Shown piece by piece: positions 19,201-26,162 of a stretch of DNA of 54,779 nucleotides; positions within the stretch are counted from its first letter, which is position 1, and every line of letters starts with the position of its first letter. The notes beneath the pieces were generated by a model that saw nothing but the letters and a program-made list of their open reading frames with translations, had not been told where the DNA came from and searched no databases. A program made the position numbers and the translations under genes. The stretch is from the IMG/VR virus record IMGVR_UViG_3300024517_000021, positions 1 through 54,779 of that record; one strand, 5' to 3'. Source of the DNA: a virus.

Positions 19201-22200
19201 TGTTTCAAGCGTCGGGCGAGTTAATAAATACTTTTCCTTGGCGAAAAACCGAGAAGGGATTGCGAAGGGAACTCCGCTTGATAATTTCAGGAAAGCTGTA
19301 AATAATTTATCAAAGAAATATGAGCCGCTAATTGAATCTCCGGTTTCCCCTGGTCACCGAAGATGGATTCGCGCTAGGTTTAACAATGTAATCAAGAGGC
19401 TTAGGGATGAAGGTCTAAGCATAGAGCCTGCGGATCTGCAAGCGTTGTTGTGGTATAATGAGAAGGCGCTCTTTAATGCGCTGAACTATCGCGAAAAGAA
19501 GGGGTCTGATGACTATGCGGGATCGGCAGAAGCCCTCCACCAACGAGTGGTTGGCAGACCATCGAGAGTCTATGCAACAGGCGCAGGACGAGTGGCAGGA
19601 GTCGGAGGAGGGCCAAGCGCTGAGCGAGTGGGCAGAGCGGCTGCCAACAGGGGTGAAACTCCCGAAGCCGTCCTCCGGGACTTCAGAAGCAGAACCGATG
19701 GACGTTCGCTCGTGGCTCAAGAGGCGCTTTCCCGGCCTTACAGACGAGGAACTAGAGGAACATCTAGCGCTCTACGGGGGCTAGGGGCACCAGATAGTGT
19801 TCAGGTAGTAAGGTATAAGTTTGACTCTCCGAGGTTCAAGGAATCTTTTGATTCTGCCGGAGTTCCGACAACTGATATACTTGAGATATCTGGCCCTGGA
19901 TCTAGCCAATTTTTCAGAGAGCGTATACAGAAATCAAAAGATGAAAACCGTTTTGGTTCTTCGGTTTACGTTTACGACGAACCCGAGTATTCGGGTATGC
20001 GGCTTTTCCTTTCTGATGATGGGCACTCTGGCATTGCGCTAAAGGGCGATGATATTGTAAGCGGATTTTCTACCCCGGAAGCTCCCAGGGGAAGTGTCTA
20101 CCCCCTCATGATGAAGGCAATTGACGAGGGCGGTAGGCGCGCGGACGCCTTTGATACGGTCCTCCCGCGACTCTATTCAAATATGGGGATGCGGGTAGTA
20201 GCGAGAGTTCCATGGGATGATCAGTACGCACCCCCAGGTTGGGACTATGACCTTTATTCTAGATTTAATTCTGGAAGACCAGACGTAACCTACCTTGTTT
20301 ATGATCCAGACTATTTGGGTTACTACGAGGGTACCGAGGGTTCGGTTGTTTCTTCTCCAGACGATGCAGTCTCGCTTCAGGATTCAGCGCTTGAAGAGAT
20401 TGATTCTCGCCCGATAGAGCGCGTTGGCAGAGCCGCGATGAGCCGGGGTATCCCAAGAGGTGCGGAGAATCCAGTTCTTCGGCCAGGGACAGATGGTCAG
20501 GTCACTCTTGCGAATGCAAGGTGGGGGCAGATTCCCTTTAACAAGGAAGGGAAGTTCGACAAGCGCGGAGTAGCCTATGACATATTTGTCAAGGAAGGTT
20601 ACGACGAAAGCGTTGAGGGCAAGAGCAGGGGATTCGGCGAACGGCACATCGAGAGGCATAACCCGGATATCCGAGACAACACCCCCTTCCGTGATTGGAA
20701 AGAACTTCTTTCAGAATTCACTAAAGCTTTGTCCAAGGGCAAGAAGCTTAGGAGCGGCGATATTTATCCAGCCCCGGATGGCGCAGGCCGGATGTCTTTC
20801 CTGTGGGACAGGGATGATTTCAAAGAGCCCGTTGTTGTCATCATGGAGTATGTGGACAGAGAGGGTGGCGAGAGTCTCCCCCCGAAAGCCCACCACTACA
20901 GCGTAGTCACTGCCTTTGCTTCGGACGATTACGGTGGAAATGTTCCTGATGGAAATCGGAGGAACAACACTCCGCTTCATGGGAGTCGGGTATCGACCGA
21001 GGCAATCAAGGCGTACCGGAGACCTTCCGTAGCGAGGAAATGGAACGAGAAGCAGCGTGGTAGATTTGCTCTCAGCAGGACGGACGGAGTTCCTTACACG
21101 CCAGCGCAGAGAGCTGCACAAGCGGATCTAAATGGAGGCATCCCCGAGACTGATAATTCTCTATGGGGGCAGGTTTCTAGTGCATTCCCTGTAATAGACA
21201 CCGCCTTCTGGTCTGAGATGCGTCGCAGGTTCCTTGAGAAGTTCAATCGTCTTAAGGAAATAGGGGAGATGAGGGGCGCTCGCGGGGATACGGTGGGTAG
21301 CCTAGCGAGTTCATCTGCCTGGGCCTTGGCAATGATGGTGGATCGAGCGGGAGCTTTTCTTTCTGCGAGCTTCAAGTATGGAGTAATGACATTTCGTGAT
21401 GGCATTCCGATGGTTGAGGATCTGGAGCTAACGGATACTGCTGAAAATGTTTTGATCTACAACACGCGGACTGGTGAGTACGAGAGAGTTACGAAGTCTG
21501 TCCCCAATATGTACGAAGGTGTGGGCGGGTTGCTCTCCATACTGGAGGCACTCGCAGTTCCGGGTAGAAACTTGGTCCCGAAGTTCTTCGCTTACTCCCG
21601 GGCGTTGCGTGGCTACAACCTGATGCAGGCAGGCAAGCTGGTTCCATTCGAGAATCCAGAGGAGTCAATCAAGCAGGGGTTGGCGTTCGCAGACGAACAC
21701 CCGGAAATTGCTATTGCTCATGCCAACCTGCAAAAGTGGAATGAGGGTATGGTTGAGTTCCTCGTTCAGACTGGCGTGATGACAAGGGATATGGCTGACG
21801 TTTGGTTGCAGCACTCAGACTACGTTCCCTTCTATCTGAATTTGGACGGCGAGACGAATGATGCGATGAGGCAGATCTTCACCGAGCAACTGGGTGAAGG
21901 TGCTGACTTCCAGATTCTAGACTCTTTGGTTTCAGGTATTCCTTCCAAGCGGTACAAGGGATTTAAGGGTCAGCTCATGGAGCCAGTCGAGGCTCTGAGC
22001 AAGAATGCATTTGCCCTGATTCAGGCCGGTCTGAAGAATGTCGCATCTGCTAAGGCTATCGATGAGGCGATGGATATTGCCGAGCCGATGGCTCGTGAGA
22101 CAACAAAGGATAAGTCCGACTTGACGGTGCGCCGTGAAGGGAAGGAATATTATTACGCAGTCAGTGATCCTGTTCTTTTGAATACATTGATTGGTGCATT

Positions 22201-23818
22201 CGAGGGAACGAACCCTGTGATAGAGGCGTTCGGTGCTCCTGCCAGATGGCTACGGGAGGCAGTGACTCGGAGCCCGGAGTTCATGGCTGCAAACATGCTT
22301 CGGGATTCGCTGTCTACTTGGGTGATTAGTGGTGGAAAAGCAGGTCCGTGGGATACGTTGTCTACGTTTGGAAAAGATCTGAAGAATTGGAAGATCGGGG
22401 AAACCTCCGAGACTCTTAAGATTCTTGAGAAGACAGGTGCAATTGGAGGGTATGATCTCCAGGGTACTTCTCCCAAGGCGTTGAAAAGATATTTCCTGAA
22501 GGCTTCTGGTGCTAAGTCTGGTGGTCCGATGGGACTAGGCTCAAAGCTATGGGGAGATCTTGGTGATATCTCTGGTTTGTCGGAAGCGGCTGCACGGCAG
22601 CGTGTCTACGAGCATGTCTACGAGATCACGATGGACAAGCTTGCTGCTGAAAACATTCGAGGCGAAAAGGCTGAGCGCATTGCGATGCGAGAGGCTGGAT
22701 TCCAGGCTCAGGAAGTGCTCAACTTTTCTAGGAAAGGAAGCTCTCCCTGGCTGAAAGTAATCACTGCCACCGTACCGTTTTTGAATGCTCGCTTGCAGGG
22801 CCTCGACCGCTTGGGCAGGTCGGCCTTTGGTCAAGATTCGATGGTTGGGATGAGCAAGGAAGAGGCGATTCGATCCTTCATTTTGCGTGGCAGCTTGATC
22901 GCAGGGATGACGATTGCCTATACGCTGATGAACTGGGAGGATGAGGAGTACCAGAATACTCGTCAGGAAATTAGAGATGATAACTGGTTGATTCCTACGG
23001 GTACTGGCAATTTCATTTCTATCCCGATTCCGTTTGAAGTGGGAGTCTTGTTCAAGGTGATTCCAGAAATGTTGACTGCTGCGGCACTGGGTCGAGCGCC
23101 GAGGGAGTTGGTTGATTCTGCACGACATGCCTTGGTCAATACCCTGAACTTCAATCCACTCCCGCAAGCGGTGAAGCCAATCATTGAGGGTTGGACAAAC
23201 TACAACTTCTTCACAGGTCGAGAGATCGTGCCCTTCTATATGGAGGATATGATTTCGGAGAAGCAGTACCGTCCGACAACAACAGCCCCAGCCAAGATGC
23301 TGGGTGCTGCATTCAATGTCAGCCCGATGAAGGTGGAGAACTTCATTCGAGGTCAGTTCGGAACGATTGGTTCCTATGCGATGTCTGCCACGGATGCAGT
23401 CTTACATAACCCGGCGTTCGGCTATACGAGTAGGCCAGACAGAAGGCTGACAGACTTCCCCTTCTTTAGACGATTCATGAAGGATGAGTTCGGTACTGGG
23501 AACAAGTCTCTCTACTACGATATGCGTGGGGAAGTAGATGGGATTGTTGCCACGATCAATGCCTTGTCTAAGACTGAGCCGATGGAGGCAATGAAGATTC
23601 GTAGGGAGTATGGAGGTCTGCTGCGGATGCGAGATGTGGTGAACTCGATGGACAAACAGATGCGTAGTCTCAGGAACCGTCGCATTCAGATCTATGTGAA
23701 TCCGTCTATGGATCCTGGGATGAAGAGGAAGTTGATTGACAACTTGGATAGAACTGAAAACCGTTTACTCAAGAATGTTCCGGCGATGCGGAAGATGGCT
23801 GACCTGGGGATCTTGTGA
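13277..23818 (+). CDS. Giant polyvalent internal/ejection protein, 3513 residues, with lytic transglycosylase
   Basis: Starts at TTG directly after the preceding TAA. Modules in order (residues approximate): 5-115 soluble lytic transglycosylase, catalytic Glu31 in QQESNW plus GLMQLMPGTA and YNAGPGNV; 155-200 DNTWVDAPADMPEEEAL motif; 299-347 glycine-rich hydrophobic stretch; 1065-1069 HESIH, a zincin HExxH; 1285-1400 a possible ADP-ribosyltransferase-like region; about 1610 IPVGYNPHKSVFFYD polyvalent-protein motif; about 1899 GPKLGSFFNNLYGDYS domain; 2172-2340 GNAT-like domain (DAFDTVLPRLYSNMGMRVVA); 2400-2590 possible BECR-fold nuclease (GFGERHIERHNPD); 2610-3513 LPD38-like helical region (VPFLNARLQGLDRLGR at 3166). 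Four linkers VGRAAxxRG begin near 959, 1676, 2118 and 2383, and PRAAEG occurs at 1277 and 1409. It is probably injected with the DNA, locally cleaving peptidoglycan and delivering effectors. Only the transglycosylase is certain. The GTGA overlap couples it to the endolysin. Confidence 0.8.
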   Translation: MSRDLYRDLVYRIAEEEGVYGPLAEAVIQQESNWDPAATSHAGAQGLMQLMPGTASDLGVEDPLDPEQNIRGGVRYLRQNLEKYDNDIDLALAAYNAGPGNVDKYGGIPPFKETQDYVSRIRGERLPMFMSEYGDFEETSEEEVSAGVDPAGLEDQVVEEEVETRTVFLPDNTWVDAPADMPEEEALQLAREKYPESFNVVGVEIPRGESNSWDAAAAAASRSTFGLIPGLQAAFASATGNEDLYDHAQGRLREESEAAYDIAPNLVTTEEIGKVYDEEGLIPAAAKAMEFGTEQIFQSFGFQAPSIAAGLGVAGAAQLGVLAGLTGPVGVATAGMLAGLGTMFSTFLSENLERSYEEGKIDTKDVNLLRQAVSAGGQTALNSLTYLLVGGKVGTKMLLSPAAREEGFSALGKTLNRLEDLSPVKRMLSVVAEEEVAEIGQQALERYAAGLPVDPRHKGAAEEYAEIALATLAPSLGFAALGGVSSSLSRRAAERKDLDKETDVKKAMMERVTEARLKLEENRRSDALHNLRESAQYQAERDLFLSEAGDLAGITAEDIHALAKERNINSEDVAFHEFSRKATAGIEDKTGKKGGQAYLDGMSPKQLQKMYADIKAMPVQEQPTSLQVVSEKDARSFAGALAKGRKKQKVTKKQVEAKLRALGKIDEGQMEENFLGDLADQYIFRLAEFGLGTKLDDGSIQLKKTDRTLVSESDYQKIMDASRADAGGRFITMGRAKELTGVRGFNRYRAIRDEAIRRGDIVKTGKRYMVAPAKEFTKSFSYRIDEGPQHVVRNDRGEVESTHANQRAADKEKNKLARKIGYIARDEGGNAIGGAGTKQEARQHLSRYFARLRQEAKNAVLNNGVGKLPPIDQASDWIKPTVERRAEEAGEAAVRRAKDNVVGVKPIRRVYTVAKEDGFLIREEKTGADGRVSRSARKDFLAGEEEARARLSELEGRRVGRAAVDRGEEAELVRSLREDPATPLDEELPLPAPEQVSEHAALEEELNKVLASRGLSEFRTEIVEGLTVDARVDPLTLTIQIAMTPGLQSKKIEDQVKALMPLLNHESIHAFRKMGLITKAEWKQLKKWVKTTPVPSEIVNAFNEKQTAAGLETLPDGATYYDMSRVLYADQGNADNWIDDSYVEEAVAFLGQDLTNIAPDPEVKGIFRKIASVLKRVGRALMGRGYRTPKEAFDKLYGPQMVQRAKAGRSLDTWWTDRRLGNDQIRPEYEFAELAGWAESRGRVLGGEQTTEEKVLEALDSVESPDVDVSPGRAAVPRAAEGARVGNWGELPRGADNWEQLPDGRLVGYRVSRSVGGRAVSGADSRQSASMEPGAQVEFEGDGVFVTNDLEYAKTYYGVHDENALQRVAFSRDDVTSGRLADSEPEVSVRSGEVIGSDVFTDPDLDPTPRAAEGFPRHTDRSYRNAVNRDEAARANAEFDEDTRTWSDGQWESVGDFPNTRHIELTNHLSPTIEELKTQGLGMHTDHQRSLVGKNRDIPEGTPVRLRIDVRLWKDWLRKIGEGKYAQTVHDIYNKKGEYVNIESATQVGTALGYDNIARLDGDVEFKVNWNQANKIRYADGKKTPIAVVEGAISQDRTDPRDIPDFDSWIPVGYNPHKSVFFYDKRTGQEVVGGRDAISTGNTVFVREANYGDRSVQSATEEGDRQFAQDRPSRRVGRAAVDRGEAVTHALRIIEGIDSASIDSKTSSPTVFEIAKYFYDSVDDRVDHRSATDSQNKALEDLIFDEALFAVKKNPSALEWYDENLNLTMSVLEEIDPDLKNPDNRFVLSALLAVTSNGNTVDEQFKQSWDTYRHWVDNDGELVGDYAAGDKKKFIQNHIAIISSLVENLGYAGAAEWLSSKSPVSEIRKSASDWGYPNAKKIATTEFVDEVVPHSVIFGPKLGSFFNNLYGDYSTLTMDRWFMRMLGRVAGSQLDINIPKLKQAEARGRKSLGDLSSQDRKMLGLNKKSFTGPNIVSSVGRVNKYFSLAKNREGIAKGTPLDNFRKAVNNLSKKYEPLIESPVSPGHRRWIRARFNNVIKRLRDEGLSIEPADLQALLWYNEKALFNALNYREKKGSDDYAGSAEALHQRVVGRPSRVYATGAGRVAGVGGGPSAERVGRAAANRGETPEAVLRDFRSRTDGRSLVAQEALSRPYRRGTRGTSSALRGLGAPDSVQVVRYKFDSPRFKESFDSAGVPTTDILEISGPGSSQFFRERIQKSKDENRFGSSVYVYDEPEYSGMRLFLSDDGHSGIALKGDDIVSGFSTPEAPRGSVYPLMMKAIDEGGRRADAFDTVLPRLYSNMGMRVVARVPWDDQYAPPGWDYDLYSRFNSGRPDVTYLVYDPDYLGYYEGTEGSVVSSPDDAVSLQDSALEEIDSRPIERVGRAAMSRGIPRGAENPVLRPGTDGQVTLANARWGQIPFNKEGKFDKRGVAYDIFVKEGYDESVEGKSRGFGERHIERHNPDIRDNTPFRDWKELLSEFTKALSKGKKLRSGDIYPAPDGAGRMSFLWDRDDFKEPVVVIMEYVDREGGESLPPKAHHYSVVTAFASDDYGGNVPDGNRRNNTPLHGSRVSTEAIKAYRRPSVARKWNEKQRGRFALSRTDGVPYTPAQRAAQADLNGGIPETDNSLWGQVSSAFPVIDTAFWSEMRRRFLEKFNRLKEIGEMRGARGDTVGSLASSSAWALAMMVDRAGAFLSASFKYGVMTFRDGIPMVEDLELTDTAENVLIYNTRTGEYERVTKSVPNMYEGVGGLLSILEALAVPGRNLVPKFFAYSRALRGYNLMQAGKLVPFENPEESIKQGLAFADEHPEIAIAHANLQKWNEGMVEFLVQTGVMTRDMADVWLQHSDYVPFYLNLDGETNDAMRQIFTEQLGEGADFQILDSLVSGIPSKRYKGFKGQLMEPVEALSKNAFALIQAGLKNVASAKAIDEAMDIAEPMARETTKDKSDLTVRREGKEYYYAVSDPVLLNTLIGAFEGTNPVIEAFGAPARWLREAVTRSPEFMAANMLRDSLSTWVISGGKAGPWDTLSTFGKDLKNWKIGETSETLKILEKTGAIGGYDLQGTSPKALKRYFLKASGAKSGGPMGLGSKLWGDLGDISGLSEAAARQRVYEHVYEITMDKLAAENIRGEKAERIAMREAGFQAQEVLNFSRKGSSPWLKVITATVPFLNARLQGLDRLGRSAFGQDSMVGMSKEEAIRSFILRGSLIAGMTIAYTLMNWEDEEYQNTRQEIRDDNWLIPTGTGNFISIPIPFEVGVLFKVIPEMLTAAALGRAPRELVDSARHALVNTLNFNPLPQAVKPIIEGWTNYNFFTGREIVPFYMEDMISEKQYRPTTTAPAKMLGAAFNVSPMKVENFIRGQFGTIGSYAMSATDAVLHNPAFGYTSRPDRRLTDFPFFRRFMKDEFGTGNKSLYYDMRGEVDGIVATINALSKTEPMEAMKIRREYGGLLRMRDVVNSMDKQMRSLRNRRIQIYVNPSMDPGMKRKLIDNLDRTENRLLKNVPAMRKMADLGIL
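19509..19784 (+). CDS. Candidate overprinted gene inside the giant gene
   Basis: A 91-codon frame, +1 relative to the giant gene, with AAGAAGGGG five bases before ATG 19509. Its product (WLADHRESMQQAQDEWQESE, ending SWLKRRFPGLTDEELEEHL) is acidic, Trp-containing and helix-forming, as real small phage proteins are. Over the same bases the giant protein is unusually Arg/Gly/Ala-rich (GAGRVAGVGGG, RPYRRGTRGTSS), as expected when a second frame constrains the first. It could instead be the remnant of an inserted gene now read through out of frame, or chance. It stops at TAG 19782-19784, just before the GNAT-like module. Confidence 0.35.
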   Translation: MTMRDRQKPSTNEWLADHRESMQQAQDEWQESEEGQALSEWAERLPTGVKLPKPSSGTSEAEPMDVRSWLKRRFPGLTDEELEEHLALYGG

Positions 23819-24276
23819 GACTCTCTCCCCACTTTGTTCTTAGAGAGTTGACGAAATCCCAGACGGCAACTCGAATGGGAATCGACAATAGTCCAAACGA
23901 TACGGAGATAGAATCTCTTCGTGTTGTATGTGAAAATATTTTAGAGCCAGTCAGGGCTAACTTTAAGGTTCCATTTAGTCCGTCTTCTGGATTTAGATGC
24001 AAAGAGTTGAACGAAGCAATTGGTGGTTCCCCTACGAGCCAGCATTCTTTGGGTCAAGCTGCGGACTTTGAGATCTTTGGTGTCTCTAATCTAGAGATTG
24101 CATTGTGGATTAAATACAATCTAGATTTTGACCAGTTGATACTAGAGTATTATTACAATGACGATCCTTCTTCTGGTTGGGTTCATGCGTCCATCCTGAC
24201 TCACGGCAACAGGAAGGAGTGTTTTACTTTTGATGGGAAGATTTACTGGGGTGGTATTGAAGGGAAAGGTTCTTAA
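23815..24276 (+). CDS. M15-family peptidoglycan peptidase (endolysin)
   Basis: 153 residues from GTG 23815, overlapping the giant gene's stop by four bases. The zinc site of the M15 (M15_3-like) family is visible: SQHSLGQAADFEI gives His77 and Asp84, and WVHAS gives His124. SGFRCKELNEAIGGS precedes it, as in the family. It would cut peptide cross-links of peptidoglycan for lysis. Length is typical of a single-domain phage M15 enzyme without a separate wall-binding domain. It is followed by small membrane proteins, forming a lysis cassette. Confidence 0.8.
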   Translation: MRLSPHFVLRELTKSQTATRMGIDNSPNDTEIESLRVVCENILEPVRANFKVPFSPSSGFRCKELNEAIGGSPTSQHSLGQAADFEIFGVSNLEIALWIKYNLDFDQLILEYYYNDDPSSGWVHASILTHGNRKECFTFDGKIYWGGIEGKGS

Positions 24277-24492
24277 TTGATCATCGATCAGTTGGCACAT
24301 TTTGGATTCGCGTTCTTGGTATCTGGGCTAGGAACAGATACTGGATTGGAGGGTCTCTATGTTGGTTTTGCGCTGGGCGTTGTCAGAGAGCATGCACAGA
24401 TGCAGGCTTCCGGTGATCAGACAATCGGTAAGAATCGAGTAATCGATGTACTCATGTGGTCATTGGGCGGATGCTTAGGAGGTATGCTTTGA
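24277..24492 (+). CDS. Small membrane protein of lysis cassette
   Basis: 71 residues from TTG immediately after the endolysin stop. Three short hydrophobic stretches are visible (HFGFAFLVSGLG, LYVGFALGVV, VLMWSLGGCLGGML) with a charged turn (REHAQMQASGDQTIGKNR). The layout resembles small VanZ/YfiM-like phage membrane proteins found beside endolysins. It could act as a holin or regulator; no assay-level evidence. Its stop overlaps the next start. Confidence 0.5.
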   Translation: MIIDQLAHFGFAFLVSGLGTDTGLEGLYVGFALGVVREHAQMQASGDQTIGKNRVIDVLMWSLGGCLGGML

Positions 24493-24803
24493 AAGTTTTA
24501 AAAGAATGGATAGACAAGTTGGCGACGCAGTATGTGGTCGGCAGGTTTCGGACTGCGTTTGCCGGGAAGAAAAGATGGCTGACGGCTTTGGCGTATAGCG
24601 TGGTAATCTCGGGTACGCTTGCTGGTGTTCCCGTGGAAAATCTACTAGGGGAACTTGTCGGGGATCCAACGGTAGATAAGGAAGAGACCGTCGCCGCCTT
24701 GGTTGCTGCGGCAGTCGCGCAGTTTCGGTTCTTCCAAAACATGGGAGTTAACCGAGATCTCAAACAAAAGGTCAAGAGCCTTGAGGAGAAAAGTGATGGT
24801 TAG
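24489..24803 (+). CDS. Small membrane-associated lysis protein (holin candidate)
   Basis: 104 residues. I chose TTG 24489 because a perfect AGGAGGT (24477-24483) lies five bases before it; the upstream in-frame ATG at 24456 lies within the previous gene. An amphipathic N-terminus (KVLKEWIDKLATQYV), a hydrophobic stretch (WLTALAYSVVISGTLAGV), a second hydrophobic helix (VAALVAAAVAQFRFF) and a charged tail (LKQKVKSLEEKSDG) fit a class II-like holin. The stop overlaps the lipoprotein start by eight bases. Confidence 0.5.
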   Translation: MKVLKEWIDKLATQYVVGRFRTAFAGKKRWLTALAYSVVISGTLAGVPVENLLGELVGDPTVDKEETVAALVAAAVAQFRFFQNMGVNRDLKQKVKSLEEKSDG

Positions 24804-25005
24804 TAGAACGCTTGCTTGCTTTATTGCCCTGGGTTTTGTTGGTTGTGCTTCGGTTGGTGCGCGGATAGATCCCGGGTCGGGAACTTACGAGTTGGTGATT
24901 GGTGCAACGGACTGCATTGACCAGAAAAATATTCTGGGATCTGCCGTTACGGCGATACCCGGTCTTGGTCCCTGGGCGGTTTCCAACTTTGGTTGCAATA
25001 ACTAG
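24796..25005 (+). CDS. Small lipoprotein (o-spanin candidate)
   Basis: 69 residues from ATG 24796. A signal peptide (TLACFIALGFVGC) ends in a lipobox with Cys17 as the likely acylated residue, then ASVGARIDPGSGTYELVIGA. Position after the endolysin and holin candidates, with an eight-base overlap, suggests an outer-membrane spanin subunit. No clear inner-membrane spanin partner is seen unless the preceding gene supplies it. The gene's last four bases overlap the end of a convergent minus-strand gene. Confidence 0.6.
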   Translation: MVSRTLACFIALGFVGCASVGARIDPGSGTYELVIGATDCIDQKNILGSAVTAIPGLGPWAVSNFGCNN

Positions 25006-25376
25006 GCTGTTGGCTCTTCGATTGGGAACAAGGGTACTTGTTTGATCTGGTCAAGGAGGAATGCTTCCTCCCCTTCCATGGTAAGAGTACGGAAGATTTG
25101 CATTTCCGGGCACTTCTTGTTCCACATCCTGGCGTAGAATGGTCCCATCCTTCCTGGGATGTTCCTTTTGTCTTCCGGGTTGGCGTTAAACAGGCTCCAC
25201 CGGACAGCTCCCAGAACTAATGATGTGGGTATTGATGGGTATCTTCCATTTGCACTGCGAGACTTGGTTACTGCTGCCCATGTAAATTTCTGGAACAGAA
25301 CCCATACATCTTTATTTTCCCTATGAAATACGAGGAACTCTTCGCGGAGTTCCTCGTATTTTGTTTTAGGGATCAT
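25002..25376 (-). CDS. Conserved small phage protein, unknown
   Basis: 124 residues; ATG at 25376 (complement), overlapping the preceding minus gene's stop by four bases. The N-terminus YEELREEFLVFHRENKDVW resembles a widespread phage family with an EFxxFHxENxxV pattern, followed by a helical region and a WSLFN...YARMW segment. The function is unknown. Its 5' coding region doubles as a plus-strand terminator, and its stop overlaps the convergent lipoprotein gene by four bases. Confidence 0.6.
   Translation of the reverse strand: MIPKTKYEELREEFLVFHRENKDVWVLFQKFTWAAVTKSRSANGRYPSIPTSLVLGAVRWSLFNANPEDKRNIPGRMGPFYARMWNKKCPEMQIFRTLTMEGEEAFLLDQIKQVPLFPIEEPTA
25326..25367 (+). terminator. Intrinsic terminator of the late operon, embedded in antisense coding DNA
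   Basis: A perfect 15-base-pair stem, AAATACGAGGAACTC (25326-25340) against GAGTTCCTCGTATTT (25347-25361), with loop TTCGCG, followed by TGTTTT. On the plus strand this is a textbook intrinsic terminator for transcripts leaving the lysis genes. On the minus strand the same bases are codons 6-18 of the next gene (KYEELREEFLVF). Confidence 0.75.
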
Positions 25377-25723
25377 TCCTTCTGTTCCTGCTCTTCGTGA
25401 AGCTTCAGGTATTCCTCCCCCGTTAGGCTGGGATGATTCGCCTCACTCCTGCATTCGTTCATAACCCATGCATACCCAGCGAGATCTTTTATTGAGTCTT
25501 CCAGGGATGCATCCTCTGGGGCTTGTGCAATCCTGGCAATTTTTAGAAGTGCCATCATTGTCCCTACATCGAAAGCTTCTAGCTTTCTCACTTCACGATG
25601 AGAGAGATACCAGTTCCATACCTCGGCGATTGCTTCTTGCATCCGGTAGGCAGACCCGTAGGTTCCCTCCCTGGATTCTTCGCAAGTCTCCCTCACCTCA
25701 TCCAAGAATGATTTAGATGTCAA
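25373..25723 (-). CDS. DUF6378-like phage protein
   Basis: About 116 residues. I prefer TTG at 25723 (LTSKSFLDEVRETC), which overlaps the upstream stop by 11 bases; an in-frame ATG at 25759 would add 12 residues. The pattern YGSAYRMQEAIAEVWNWYL, then DVGTMMALLKIARIA and DSIKDLAGYAWVM, matches a helical domain common in phage early and replication regions (DUF6378 by memory). No catalytic motif is known. It lies in the recombination operon. Confidence 0.6.
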   Translation of the reverse strand: MTSKSFLDEVRETCEESREGTYGSAYRMQEAIAEVWNWYLSHREVRKLEAFDVGTMMALLKIARIAQAPEDASLEDSIKDLAGYAWVMNECRSEANHPSLTGEEYLKLHEEQEQKE

Positions 25724-26162
25724 TTTCCATATCCCCCTTCCATTCCTTGATGATTTCATCCAGCCGGTTCCTTGCCCTCTTGTTGGTTGCGAGAGCAGAC
25801 CGACTTGTAATTTCCAGTTCCTCCCTGAGAAGTTGGGCGCAAAGTTCCTCCGGCTTGTAGCCAGCCATCAGGTGATGGGGCTTGGCCATATCACCAATGA
25901 ATCTGTCTTGGAAGCTTTCATTCCGGCAAAGCTGACCGGCCTTTGCCACATAGCTGGCACCTTCTGTTTCGGGAAGTGTGGGGTTTTCATCGTCTCCGAT
26001 TTGGACTGCGACGATCTGATACCTAGTACCTAGCCTTGCCTGCATCATAAGATCGGGCGCTTCGTCTGGATGTACGCTGAACCCCACCACCCATCCATTC
26101 TTGTCCATGCGAAGGATCATCAGTGAACCCTCAAATTTCTGGATCGTGTCTTCCAGTTTCAT
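25713..26162 (-). CDS. Conserved phage protein of the recombination operon, unknown
   Basis: 149 residues from ATG 26162, chosen over an upstream start because AAAGGTGGGAAA precedes it. The N-terminal half is beta-rich (LMILRMDKNGWVVGFSVHPD, RYQIVAVQIGDDE). The C-terminal half is helical (VAKAGQLCRNESFQDRFIGD, LCAQLLREELEITSRSALAT). This two-part layout recurs in phage proteins located next to annealing proteins and nucleases. The role is unknown. Confidence 0.55.
   Translation of the reverse strand: MKLEDTIQKFEGSLMILRMDKNGWVVGFSVHPDEAPDLMMQARLGTRYQIVAVQIGDDENPTLPETEGASYVAKAGQLCRNESFQDRFIGDMAKPHHLMAGYKPEELCAQLLREELEITSRSALATNKRARNRLDEIIKEWKGDMEIDI

Noticed and set aside
22547-23167. 206-codon minus-strand frame inside the giant gene
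   Set aside because: Antisense of a conserved LPD38-like region. No ribosome site or protein-like pattern.
13277-23818. N4-like virion RNA polymerase (similar size, about 3500 residues)
   Set aside because: No recognisable T7-type polymerase motifs. The start is a lytic transglycosylase and the end is LPD38-like.
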